The notes under the pieces were generated by a model. That model saw only the letters and a list, made by a program, of their open reading frames with translations. It searched no databases and was not told where the DNA came from. A stretch of DNA of 64,000 nt from Micromonospora sp. KC723 (GTDB taxonomy: Bacteria > Actinomycetota > Actinomycetes > Mycobacteriales > Micromonosporaceae): the NCBI RefSeq assembly GCF_004348595.1, contig NZ_SMKD01000002.1, forward strand, positions 62,001 to 126,000, written 5' to 3'. Both the position numbers and the translations under genes were made by a program. Below, in pieces: positions 27,040-36,900 of this stretch; within the stretch, counting starts at the first letter, position 1; every line of letters begins with the position of its first letter.

Positions 27040-27424
27040 GGACCGCAGAGTAACCAGACGACGCCACACAGGCACGGTACCGCAGAAGCGCACACCCCTC
27101 TTCCGGTCCAGGGTGGATCCGACCCAGGGCGGCAGCGGTTTCCGGGTAGGGGATCCAACAGGCCAGGCAGGCGCAGCACGGTGGCCAGCCACGCACACCC
27201 ATGGTCATCCAGCCACAGGTAGGACCGATTACCTGAAGTACGGTCCTGACGCGACCTCAGATAACGCGCCGTAGTGTGATCCTCGGAGGTCTACGGCGCT
27301 GATTCCTCGCCGGGGGATGGCACTACTGTCATGGCAGTTCGGCTGGCCTTGGCATGCCAGGGGAGAGCGGAATGGCCTTACCTGCGCTATCTCTGACCGC
27401 GCGACCGGAGGAGTCGGTGCTGAC

Positions 27425-28380
27425 ATGACGGCAGGGCGACCGACGCCCACGCAGGACGACGTGCTCGGATACTTCAACACGCTGTCGAACTGGGGACGGT
27501 GGGGCGATGACGACGAGTTCGGAACTCTGAACCACATCACCGACGACGTCCGGCTGGCGGCGGCGCGGGTGTGCGCCACGGCAGGAGCGTGTCGTGCGCG
27601 TGGGAGGTGGCCGTGCCGGAGGAGATGGAGCGGTCGACGAACACGTGCCCGTGCGCCGCCGACATGCCGGGTGCCGAGAACATGCCGGTGCCCGGAGTCC
27701 ACGCCGACCGGCGCTGGGGCTTTTCGAACGAGCGGCTCGGCATCATGTTCCACGGAAACACCATCACTCACGTTGACTCGCCGTGCCACATCTTCTGGGA
27801 CGGCGCGATGTACAACGGGCGGTCGCACTCGAAGGTTGACGCCGCAACGGGATCGGCGTGGGCGGCCGTCACGGCGGCGGCGAACGGGATCATCACGCGT
27901 GGTGTCCTGCTGGACATTGCGAGGGTCCGTGATGTGCCGTGGTTGGAACCGGGGCAGGGCGTGTTTCCCGACGATCTCGAGGAGGCCGAGCGTCGCCAGG
28001 GTGTGCGGGTGCGATCCGGCGATGCGGTGCTCCTGCGGACCGGCTATGGCCGCGTCCGGCACGAGGCCGGTGCGGTCAGCGGTTTCAGCCAGGCCGGCTG
28101 GCACGCCTCCTGCCTGCCGTGGCTGCATGAACGGGAGGTCGCGCTGATCGGTGCTGACACCCCCCAGGACGTTCAGCCGTCGGGGTACGAAGACGTGTTG
28201 ATGCCGGTTCACGCCGTGAGCCTCGTTGCGATGGGTCTGTGGCTGCTCGACAACTGCGACCTGGAGGCGTGCGCGACGACCGCGGTCGAACTCGGCCAGT
28301 GGGACTTCCACCTCGCCGTCGCGCCGGTCCGCTTCGCCGGTACGTCCGGCAGCCCGGTCAACCCGATCGCCACGTTCTGA
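27425..28380 (+). pseudogene. Cyclase family protein (metal-dependent, kynurenine-formamidase-like), frameshifted
   Basis: ATG 27425 starts VLGYFNTLSNWGRWGDDDEF and GTLNHITDDVRLAAARV, the usual N-terminus of actinobacterial cyclase-family hydrolases. One base is missing near 27575, and the frame resumes as VRHGRSVSCAWEVAVPEEME. The metal-binding signature HVDSPCH is present in GNTITHVDSPCHIFWDG, and the C-terminus (VELGQWDFHLAVAPVRFAG) is complete to 28380. If the missing base were restored, the protein would be about 318 residues and probably an amide or lactone hydrolase. The single shift makes a sequencing error a serious alternative. Confidence 0.75.
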
Positions 28381-28639
28381 CCACCGTTCACCAGGGACGA
28401 GCGGCGGATGCTGGCGGCAGCGCCGGACCCCTTGCCGCCGGTAAGGACCGCGACGTCGTGATGCTCCGCTGGTGAGCCGGAGTATGACGCGATGTCGCTG
28501 ACCGACACCATTGGGTGCCTGCCGCGGTCGACATGCGACCGACCGAAGCGTGGGGCCAGGGACCGGCAGCACGCGATACGGCATGGCGCAGGCCCGGCAG
28601 GTCAGCGACCTGGAAAGCTACCTGTCCGCCTGGCACCTA

Positions 28640-28745
28640 CCGCATAGCGGTATTCAAGACCCCGCCCCGCACACCGAGGGCGAACTGCTTCTGCGAACGC
28701 TGGGGCGCAGCCTCCGCGACGAATGCGACCCGGCCGTCATCATCA
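28640..28745 (+). mobile_element. DDE transposase (integrase core) fragment
   Basis: The plus strand reads AVFKTPPRTPRANCFCERWG in one frame and GRSLRDECDPAVII in the next. Together they match the third catalytic region of rve/IS481-like transposases (xxTPPRxPRANAxxERWxxSLRxEC), including the catalytic glutamate of CERW. Only about 35 residues remain, in two frames. It abuts the 3' end of the response-regulator gene. Confidence 0.65.
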
Positions 28746-29468
28746 GGCGAGCCCGGGATCGCCCGGCGCCACAAGCCCGGTCTCGTAGGCGAGGACGACG
28801 GCCTGGGCGCGGTCGCGCAGGCTCAGCTTCGTGAAAATCCGCGTGACGTGTGTCTTCACGGTGGCCTCGCTGAGGCTCAGCTCGCCGGCTATCTCGGTGT
28901 TGGACCGGCCTCGGCCCATGAGGGTGAGCACCTCGAGCTCGCGAGGCGTCAGGGCGGCGACGCGCCGGCGCTGCGGTGGTGGGCCGGCCGGGCTGGTGCG
29001 GCGATCGCCGGAGGCGAAGCGCTCGACGAGCCGCCGGGTGATCGACGGCGCGAGGAGCGCGTCGCCGGTGTTGACCAGGCGTACGGCGGCGGCGAGGTGG
29101 GCCGGGGTGACGTCCTTGAGCAGGAAACCGCTGGCGCCGATGGCGAGGGCCGTGTAGATGTAGCGGTCCAGGTCGAAGGTGGTCAGCATGACCACTCGGC
29201 AGTCGGGCGCCTGTTCCAGGGTGCGCTGGGCGGCCTCGAGGCCGTCCATGTTCGGCATCCGGAGGTCCATGAGCACCACGTCGGGCCGCAGCCGGCGGGC
29301 AGCCGCGACCGCCTCGGCCCCATCGGCGGCCTCGCCGACCACGTCGATGCCGCGCGCCGTGAGGATCATCCGGAAGCCGGCGCGGACCAGGGCCTGGTCG
29401 TCTGCGATGAGAACCCGGGGCTCCGGCGTGCCCGGATGGTGGCGGGTCGGGTCGGGCACATCGGTCAT
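28743..29468 (-). CDS. NarL/FixJ (LuxR) family response regulator
   Basis: 241 residues. Receiver domain: acidic pair D23/D24 in LIADDQALVR, phosphoacceptor D68 in VVLMDLRMPNMDG, T96 in MLTTFDLD and K118 in FLLKDV. The C-terminal GerE helix-turn-helix is LTPRELEVLTLMGRGRSNTE, then LSEATVKTHVTRIFTKLSLR. The start overlaps the histidine kinase stop by 4 bases (ATGA), so the pair is co-translated. It lies divergent from an ABC exporter pair at 30442, a common target for this class of two-component system. Confidence 0.93.
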   Translation of the reverse strand: MTDVPDPTRHHPGTPEPRVLIADDQALVRAGFRMILTARGIDVVGEAADGAEAVAAARRLRPDVVLMDLRMPNMDGLEAAQRTLEQAPDCRVVMLTTFDLDRYIYTALAIGASGFLLKDVTPAHLAAAVRLVNTGDALLAPSITRRLVERFASGDRRTSPAGPPPQRRRVAALTPRELEVLTLMGRGRSNTEIAGELSLSEATVKTHVTRIFTKLSLRDRAQAVVLAYETGLVAPGDPGLA

Positions 29469-30304
29469 GGCGACTCCAGCGGTATGCGGGCGCGGAGCCG
29501 GTACCCGCCGCCGAGGCGGCGCCGCGCGTCCAGCTCACCGCCGTAGACGGCGACCCGTTCGCGGAGGCCCAGCAGCCCACGACCGGTCCCGTCCGGGTCG
29601 CCCGCTCCGGGCGCGGCCGGCGGGCGCCCGTCACCGGAGAGCACGCTGGGTCCGCTGTTGAGCACCTCCACCCGCAGGGCGTGGTCCGCATACCTGATGG
29701 TCACCTCGGCCTTGCTCCGGTCGCCGTGCTTGAGGGCGTTGGTGAGAGCCTCCTGCACGATCCGGTACGCGGTGGCGTCGATACCGGCCGGCAGCGGGCG
29801 CGGCTCCCCGGAGATCCGGACATCGACCGGAAGTCCGGCGAACGAGATCCGGTCGATCAGCGGGCTGAGCCGGCGCAGGCTCGGCTGCGGCGCCAGGTCG
29901 GATCCCTCCGGCTCGTCGTCGCCGGTCTGCGACGGCGCGAGCAGGCCCAGGAGGAGACGTAGCTCGGTCATCGCGTCCCGGCCAGCGCTCTCCACCGCCA
30001 GCAGCGCGGTGCTGGCCTCGCCGGGCATCGTGGTGAGCACCTCCCGCGCCGCTGTGGCCTGGACGACCATGAGGCTGACGTTGTGGCTGACGATGTCGTG
30101 CAACTCGCGGGCGATCCGCGCCCGTTCCGCCTCGACCGCGCTCCGGGCCGCGCTCTCCCGTTCCCGTTCCAGCAGCCAGCCGCGCTCATCCAAGGCCGAG
30201 CGATGCAACCGGCGCGTCCGGACGAGCGCGAGGCCGAGCCACCCGGCTGCGGCGCAGGCCACCACCAGCGCCGCGATCAGCCAGCCCAAACGCGAAATCC
30301 ACAC
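29465..30304 (-). CDS. Sensor histidine kinase (HisKA_3 type)
   Basis: The open frame reaches ATG 30388, but I place the start at the GTG at 30304 (VWISRLGWLIAALVVACA). That directly precedes the membrane helix and leaves room for promoters of the divergent ABC gene. The dimerisation box RIARELHDIVSHNVSLMVVQ holds the phospho-histidine, and the ATPase domain has IVQEALTNALKHGDRS and GTGRGLLGLRERVAVYGG. One helix and a very short outside loop suggest intramembrane or ligand sensing with its ABC partner, as in BceS/LiaS-like systems. It is coupled to the response regulator. Confidence 0.88.
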   Translation of the reverse strand: MWISRLGWLIAALVVACAAAGWLGLALVRTRRLHRSALDERGWLLERERESAARSAVEAERARIARELHDIVSHNVSLMVVQATAAREVLTTMPGEASTALLAVESAGRDAMTELRLLLGLLAPSQTGDDEPEGSDLAPQPSLRRLSPLIDRISFAGLPVDVRISGEPRPLPAGIDATAYRIVQEALTNALKHGDRSKAEVTIRYADHALRVEVLNSGPSVLSGDGRPPAAPGAGDPDGTGRGLLGLRERVAVYGGELDARRRLGGGYRLRARIPLESP

Positions 30305-30441
30305 GATGCCACAGTTACAGATCGCGCGGCGGTGCGCGTCATCCTCCCGGTGCAGCGCCGTACAACTCCGGGTTGACCCGGCCGGCATATTACATCCGGC
30401 GATGGACGCCCGCAGGCACGTGCAGCGCCAGACTTCCAGCC

Positions 30442-31158
30442 ATGTTTAGTGAACGTGGCAAGGACGGCGCGGCGCAAGTCATCGTGCGTCTGGACGGCGT
30501 GCGTAAGGAGTATGGCGGCACCACGGCGCTCGACGGCGTGTCGCTTGAGATCCACGCCGGGGAGGCGGTGGCCGTGATGGGCCCCTCCGGGTGCGGCAAA
30601 TCTACCCTGCTCAACATGGTCGCTGCCCTAGACCGCCCCACTTCCGGAACGGTCGTTGTGGGCGGCGAGGACCTGGGACGGCTGAACGAGACCGGCCGGG
30701 CCCTGTTCCGGCGCCGGCGGATCGGCATGGTCTTCCAGTTCTTCAACCTGCTCGACGACCTGCCCGCCCTGGACAACGTCGCGCTGGCCGCGCAGTTGGT
30801 GGGCACCCCGGCCCGGCGGGCCCGCGCCCGGGCACTGGAACTGCTCGACGAACTCGGCATCGCCGACCGGCGCAACACCTACCCGGCGGCGCTCAGCGGC
30901 GGCGAACGGCAGCGGGTCGCCGTCGCCCGGGCCCTGATGAACCGCCCGGCGCTGCTGCTCGCCGACGAACCGACCGGCGCGCTGGACAGCCGCGCCGGCG
31001 AGCAGGTGATGGACCTACTGCTCGACCTCAACCAGATCGGGCAGACGCTGCTGATGGTGACGCACGACGAGCGGCTCGCCACCCGGTGCGCCAGCCGCCT
31101 CATCGAGGTCGTCGACGGCCGGGTGGCGCGCGAACGAAGCCTGGAGCGTACGCCGTGA
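30442..31158 (+). CDS. ABC transporter ATP-binding protein (MacB/LolD type)
   Basis: 238 residues from ATG 30442. Walker A GPSGCGKST is at residues 47-55, the Q-loop is VFQFFNLLDDLPALDNV, the signature is LSGGERQRVAVARALMNRPA, Walker B is LLLADEPTGALDS, and the H-loop is MVTHDER. It belongs to the MacB/LolD/BceA group, which pairs with FtsX-type permeases. Its stop overlaps the permease start (GTGA at 31155-31158). Divergent from the two-component system at 28743-30304, which probably controls it. Confidence 0.94.
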   Translation: MFSERGKDGAAQVIVRLDGVRKEYGGTTALDGVSLEIHAGEAVAVMGPSGCGKSTLLNMVAALDRPTSGTVVVGGEDLGRLNETGRALFRRRRIGMVFQFFNLLDDLPALDNVALAAQLVGTPARRARARALELLDELGIADRRNTYPAALSGGERQRVAVARALMNRPALLLADEPTGALDSRAGEQVMDLLLDLNQIGQTLLMVTHDERLATRCASRLIEVVDGRVARERSLERTP

Positions 31159-33458
31159 GCGCCGTGTGGCGGGCCGCGCAGGCCGCCGTGCGCCGCCGCC
31201 GGCTGCAGACCGGCGTGATCGCCGTCGTCGTCGCCCTCTCCACCGTGATGATGGTGGTGGCCCTCGGGCTGCTCGCGGAGTCGTCCGGCCCGTTCGACCG
31301 GGCCTACGACCGGCAGGGCGGCGCGCACCTGGTGGCCACATTCGACCGTGCCAAGGCGCCCGACGCGCAGCTCACCGACTTGGCCCGACGGGTCGGAGCG
31401 TCAGCCGTGGCCGGGCCGTTCGGTCAGGTCGCCCTCGATGTCACGCTCAACCCTGGACGACCGCCGGCGTCTCTCACCGTGGTCGGACGCGACGGTCCCG
31501 GTGGCCCGGTCGACCGCCTGAACGTCTGGCAGGGCCGCTGGCCGACCAAGCTCGGCGAGATCGTGCTCAACGAAAACCCGGCCAACTTCGGGCCCGCCCG
31601 GATCGGCACGCTGCTCGCCGTGTCGGAGCGTCGTTCGCTGACCGTCGTGGGCTTCGCCTACTCGGTGAGCGAATCGGCCGACGCCTGGGTCACTCCCGAG
31701 CAGATGTCCGACCTGCGCCCCACCACCACCCAGATGCTCTACCGCTTCGCCCACGCCGCTACCGATGCCCAGATGGCCTCGGCCACCACCGCCGTGGCGG
31801 CCGGATCACCGCCGGAGTCGCTGCTGGGCTCCCGGTCCTACCTGGCGCTGCGGGCGAAAGCCGTCGCCGCGACGAACACCTTTCTTCCGTTCCTGGTGGT
31901 CTTCGGTTGTCTCGCCCTCGCGGTGGCGGTGCTGATCGTCGCCAACGTGGTCAGCGGGGCGGTGGTGGCCGGGTTCCGGCACATCGGGGTACTCAAGGCG
32001 CTCGGCTTCACCCCCGCCCAGGTGCTGACCGTCTATCTCACGATGGCTCTCCTCCCGGCGTTGACCGGCTGCATGCTCGGCACCGTCCTGGGCGACCTGG
32101 CAGCCCGGTCGTTGCTGACCAGCGCGTTCAGGAACTACGGGAGCGGCGGCATCGGCGTCGCCGGCTGGGTGCACGCGGCGACGTTGGTCGGGGTCCCGGC
32201 CGTGGTCGCCCTGTCGGCCCTGCTGCCCGCGTTGCGGGCCCGCAGCCTGTCGGCGACCGAGGCGATCAGCGCGGGCAGCGCCCCGCGCTCCGGCCGCGGC
32301 CTACGGATCCAGCGGTGGCTCGCCAGCACCAGGCTGCCCCGGGCGGCCAGCCTCGGTCTTGGCGTGCCGTTCGCCCGGCCAGCCCGTAGCGCCCTCACCA
32401 TGGCCGCCGTCGTGCTCGGGGTGGCGAGCGTGACCTTTGCAATCGGCCTCGCGAGCACCGTGACCACCTATCAGACGGCTCAGGGCCGGTCGGCCTGGGT
32501 GCAGGTCCAGGTGTTCACCGGCCCCAACCCTGGTATCCCGCGCGCGCCGAGGCTGACCGACACCGAGGTCGAGTCAATGCTGCGCTCGCTGCCCGGGACG
32601 ACGCACGTGACGGCCTCCGCGGACGTCATGGTACGGCCGATGGGCGGCACCGAGACGTTCCTGGCCCGGTTCTACCGCGGCGACACGACCAGCCTGGGCT
32701 ACGAGTTGGTGGACGGGCACTGGCCAGCAGGCCCGGGCGAGGTGGTCGTCTCCGAGAGGTTCCTGCGCCAGCGCGGGTTCGCCGTGGGCGAAACGTTGAC
32801 CGTGGACGCGGACGGCCGACAACAGACTGTCCGCATCGTCGGAAAGGTCCTGATGAACTCCGCCAACATGGTGCTGTCCAACTGGGAGACGCTGGCGCTG
32901 GTGGCGCCAGGTACCCGGGCCACCAGCTATGAGGTGGGACTTGGGCGCGGTACCGACACGTCAGCTTTCTTGACCGCGGTCAAGGCGGGCGACCCAGGGC
33001 TGGACGCCGTCCCCGCGAACGACGCCGACTCGTTCATCGCCGTCATGTTCGGCATCGTCACCGTCCTGGCGCTGATGCTGGGCACGGTCGCGGCGCTCGG
33101 CGTCTTCAACACGGTCGTCCTCAACACCCGGGAACGGCGCCGGGACCTGGGCATGCTCAAGTCGATCGGGATGACGCCCCGCCAGGTGGTGCTGATGATG
33201 GTGATTTCGATGGCGGCGCTCGGCGCTGTCGGCAGCCTGCTCGGGATCCCCCTCGGAGTCGTCATGCACCGTCTCGCCCTGCCGGCCATAGCGCACGCGG
33301 CCCAGCTCGTCATCCCGGACCGGATGCTGCATATCTATCACCCGCCGGTGCTGGCCCTGCTGGCCCTGGCCGGCATCGGCATCGCGGCGTTCGGCGCGTT
33401 CCTCCCGGCCCGGTTCGCGGCGCGCCTCACCATCGCGGAGGCGCTGCACAACGAGTGA
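31155..33458 (+). CDS. FtsX-like ABC transporter permease
   Basis: 767 residues from GTG 31155, overlapping the ATPase stop by four bases. A longer open frame upstream runs through the ATPase gene and is ignored. It has an N-terminal membrane helix (GVIAVVVALSTVMMVVALGL), a first extracellular domain, an FtsX unit (FLVVFGCLALAVAVLIVANV, then GFRHIGVLKALGFTPAQVLT), a second extracellular domain, and a second FtsX unit (VVLNTRERRRDLGMLKSIGM, then a closing PARFAARLTIAEALHNE). It probably extrudes a peptide, lipid or antibiotic, or acts as a mechanotransmitter, with the 30442 ATPase. Confidence 0.92.
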   Translation: MSAVWRAAQAAVRRRRLQTGVIAVVVALSTVMMVVALGLLAESSGPFDRAYDRQGGAHLVATFDRAKAPDAQLTDLARRVGASAVAGPFGQVALDVTLNPGRPPASLTVVGRDGPGGPVDRLNVWQGRWPTKLGEIVLNENPANFGPARIGTLLAVSERRSLTVVGFAYSVSESADAWVTPEQMSDLRPTTTQMLYRFAHAATDAQMASATTAVAAGSPPESLLGSRSYLALRAKAVAATNTFLPFLVVFGCLALAVAVLIVANVVSGAVVAGFRHIGVLKALGFTPAQVLTVYLTMALLPALTGCMLGTVLGDLAARSLLTSAFRNYGSGGIGVAGWVHAATLVGVPAVVALSALLPALRARSLSATEAISAGSAPRSGRGLRIQRWLASTRLPRAASLGLGVPFARPARSALTMAAVVLGVASVTFAIGLASTVTTYQTAQGRSAWVQVQVFTGPNPGIPRAPRLTDTEVESMLRSLPGTTHVTASADVMVRPMGGTETFLARFYRGDTTSLGYELVDGHWPAGPGEVVVSERFLRQRGFAVGETLTVDADGRQQTVRIVGKVLMNSANMVLSNWETLALVAPGTRATSYEVGLGRGTDTSAFLTAVKAGDPGLDAVPANDADSFIAVMFGIVTVLALMLGTVAALGVFNTVVLNTRERRRDLGMLKSIGMTPRQVVLMMVISMAALGAVGSLLGIPLGVVMHRLALPAIAHAAQLVIPDRMLHIYHPPVLALLALAGIGIAAFGAFLPARFAARLTIAEALHNE

Positions 33459-33900
33459 CGACCAGGCCGGGAGCAGGCCCGGCGGGCAGGGCGGCCAGCA
33501 CGGGCCGGTCGCCCGTCGGGCCGGCTCGTACTCCGTGAAGCGCCCCGCCAGCAGGATCCGCGATCCTGCGTTGACGGATAACTATATTCCTCCACCGCTC
33601 CATCGACGTGGCTCCGGATTGGATAGCTTGCGGTCGACCGGGCGCAGATCACCCAGAGGCAGGTCCAATGACACCGGGACAGAATTGCTGGTCGTCCGCC
33701 GCCGAGCACAGCAATTGCCCATGCGACTCGGACGCCGTCTCATACAGCCATCGACCTTCCCGACACGCTCACAATCGGACGCCTCTTCTACGGGATCGGC
33801 TCACCATCCGTTGCATGCCGGGCGAGGAAGTCTCGCCGCCCGGACCGGGGGTCTACCGACCTCCGGGCGACCGGTGCCGGTCCCGAGCGGGGATTCAGGG
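33459..33900. other. 442-base stretch between convergent genes, no supported gene
   Basis: GC is lower around 33560-33800. A short open frame (33608-33961) includes a cysteine-containing QNCWSSAAEHSNCPCDSD run but has no family, and its 3' end covers the terminator of the subtilase gene. Nothing else is recognised. Confidence 0.4.
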
Positions 33901-33932
33901 CGTGTGGGGCGGCCGGGTGGCCGCCCCACACG
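33901..33932 (-). terminator. Strong hairpin after the subtilase gene
   Basis: CGTGTGGGGCGGCC (33901-33914) and GGCCGCCCCACACG (33919-33932) make a perfect 14-bp stem with a 4-base loop, four bases past the end of the S8 peptidase gene. It probably terminates that gene and may also stop the convergent permease transcript. Confidence 0.8.
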
Positions 33933-33935
33933 GCC

Positions 33936-36900
33936 CTACTGGTAACGGTAGGCGCGGATAACAGTCTGAGTCGTCTCGGCTCCGGTCGCGCCGGTTGCGC
34001 TCACGCGAAGGGAAACATGTCCGCTTCCCGGGGGGTAGCGCAGCGTAACAGCACCCTTCGCCACCACGGCCGACTGCCAGGTCGTACCGTCGTCGAACGA
34101 GAACTCCAGGGCGAGCTGCCGGACCTCGATCGGCCTGCCCGCCGTGTCGAGAGCCTTCACCGGCATCCGCTGCCGGGTGCCCGCAACCACCGCGTAACGG
34201 GAGTCGAGCCGGGGCTCGTACCGGATCGTGAAGATCTCTGCGGGATCCTGGAACGCGAAGATCGACTGGGTCCGGGTGCCGAGGCCACCGATGCTGCCGG
34301 TGGTGTCCTGCGTGACCCGGTAGCTGGCCGGCCCGGCGGGTAGGCCGCTGGCAGCGACATACACCCAGTCCTGCTCGTCGAGCAATTCGTCGCCACGGTA
34401 CAGCCTGGTGGTCACGGACTGTGTCGTGTCGTAGCCGGAGTTGGCGCCCGCGTCCGACACCGACGGGATGACAGCCTGGAGCGTGTCACCGGATCGGGTG
34501 ACCCACTGCTGCGAATCGTTGAAGGCAGTTGTGTACGGCGCGGCGCCCCATTCCTGCACGGCGCTGCTGCCTGCGGGCGGCGCGAACGGCGAGCCGGTCA
34601 AACGGAGACCGGCGATGCGGTCGCCGCCGGCCGGCATACCGATCGCGGTCTGCGGCAGCCAGGACGAGCCGGCCTGAGTGCTGTAGTAGTTGATCCGGGT
34701 CCCCGGAGCGCGCATCCCGAGGCGGCCCATGCCGAGCACCTCGCCATCGTCGCGACTGAACTGCATCCACTGGCGAGCGATCTGCCCGGGGGCGTAGCTG
34801 TGGATTCTCTGTGTCACGGCGGCGAGTTCGCCGGTCCGGAACGCACGGTGATAGCCGGCCATCAGGACGTCACCGGGTACCTGCTCGCCGACGTAGTACG
34901 CGTACGGGCTGTCCTGGCCGGTATCTCCGCTGTCGCGCCGGGCCCAGGTGCTCATCACGTAGCCGGTCGCCTGGACGTGGGTGCCGATCTCGGCGATGCG
35001 GGCGTTGTCGAAGCCCTGCTGAAGGGTGCCGTAGCGCACGGACGCGCCGTCCACCTGCATCGAGACACCGAAGAACACGCCATGGGCCTCGGCGGTACGG
35101 TCGGGTACCGACTGCCTGACCGGCTTGCCCTGGCGGGCGTCGAACGTGACAGACGTGTCTCCGGTGACGTCGAGGATCGGCTGGTAGAGCAGCGCGGACC
35201 CAGAGTGGCTCTGAGTCGCCGACGTGTGCAGATAGGTGGCCGTGGTGTACCGCCCCTTCGGGAGCCGGAGCGTCACGGTGCCGCTCGGGTCGTACGGGAA
35301 CCAGGAGTCCTGGCCGTTGGGCTGGAAGATCTGGGTGAGGTAGTCCCTCGCAGGTTTGCCGTCAAGCCCGATATGACGCAGCGTGACCGCGTAGCGTTCA
35401 TCCTCCTTGCGGACCGCGAGCGGTGTCACGACGCGCGTCTCGCCTGCGGTGGCGACGACATGCCCGGTCCACGACCCCACGCCGAGGTGGCGGGTGTCAG
35501 CCGTGACGGTCACGTCGGCGGTACCACCGGGTGGTACGTCGACGCGCGAGGTGCTCAGCGTGAACGCCTTGGTGTGGGTCAAGTGCAGCGCCAACGCCAC
35601 CGCGACAGAGCTGGTGTTGCGATACGTGATCGTCTTGGTGAGCGTGGTGTCGTCGTCATGCGGCCATGGCTGCAGCCCGAACGACACCGACGGCGGGTCG
35701 GCGGTGACGGTCTGCGTGATGGCCCGCCTCACGTCGACGCGGCCCGCACCCTGGTCGAACACGGCGTTGTCCGCGGTCCGCTCAGCCGCGCCCATGAGGG
35801 TGGCCTTCAGCTGATCGCCCCTCCATCCCGGATGCCCTTGCGCGAGCAATGCGGCGGCACCCGCGACGTGCGGGGTGGCCATCGACGTGCCGTCGGCGGC
35901 AACGTAGGAAGCCGGGAAGTCCGCGGCAGGCTCGCCCATCTCGGTGCCCGCCGCACGCGCTGCGACGATGCCCACCCCAGGCGCGGAGATGTCGGGCTTG
36001 ATCGCCTCGTCGCCGGTACGCGGGCCGCGGCTGGAGAACCCGGCCACCGCGTCGGAGCTGTCAACGGCACCGACGGTCAGCGCCGCGTCCGCACTGCCGG
36101 GTGAGGCGATCGTGCCCGTATCGGCGGCGCCGGCGTTGCCCGCGGCGATGACGAACAGCGCTCCCGTCTGCGCGGTCAACGCGGTCACAGCCTCCTCGAG
36201 AGGATCGACAGATGGGAAGTCTTCCCCGCCCAGGCTCATGTTGATCACCCGGGCGCCCTGGTCGACAGCAGCCCACTGCATGCCGGCCAGGATCGCCGAC
36301 TCACTGCAGCCGCTCATCTCGCACACTTTGCCCGACAACACGGTCGCCTCCGGTGCCACGCCACGATACCTGCCGCCGGAGGCCATCCCCGTACCAGCGA
36401 TGATCGATGCGACATGTGTGCCGTGCCCGACCCGGTCCCCCGTTTCGGCGGTGAAGTTACGCTCTACGACGCGGCCGGCCAGGTCTGGGTGGCTCGCGTC
36501 CACGCCGGTGTCCAGAACGGCCACCGAAATACCCTTGCCGGTGTATCCGGCCTGCCAGGCGGCCGGTGCGCCGATCTGCGGCACGCTGCCGTCGAGCAAA
36601 GGCTGCCGCTTGCCGTCCAACCAGATCCTGTGCACCGCTCTGTCATCACGTGCGGCTTCCCACAGCGAGGCCGTCTTGTCCTTCGGCGCGCTGACCGCCA
36701 CGGCCTTCACGGCCGTCAACTCCCGAGTCGTGCGTGCGCCGTGCTCGCTGACGGTCTTCTTGAGCGCCGGCAGAGTGGCGGCTTCCATGATCAACGGAAC
36801 GGTCGACCGCCTGCGGTCGTCGTACCCGAGTTTGATGAGTTCCGAGATGTCGAACAGCCGCCGGTCGACGCGTTGCGTCTGTACCAGGCGGTGGGCGTCG

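Noticed and set aside
27229-28584. 451-codon minus-strand open frame over the cyclase gene
   Set aside because: Antisense to the cyclase-family metal site. No domain, typical shadow composition.
30591-31154. Upstream extension of the permease frame through the ATPase gene
   Set aside because: The extension is in a different frame from the ATPase and is Arg/Pro-rich. The permease start is GTG 31155 by overlap and signal-anchor position.
33608-33961. Cysteine-containing short ORF (QNCWSSAAEHSNCPC) as a possible peptide gene
   Set aside because: It has no ribosome binding site, no homologue that I recognise, and its 3' half covers the terminator of the subtilase gene.
34800-36104. 434-codon plus-strand open frame inside the subtilase gene
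   Set aside because: Antisense to the catalytic domain of the S8 peptidase. Composition is Arg/Val/Gly-rich with no recognisable domain.
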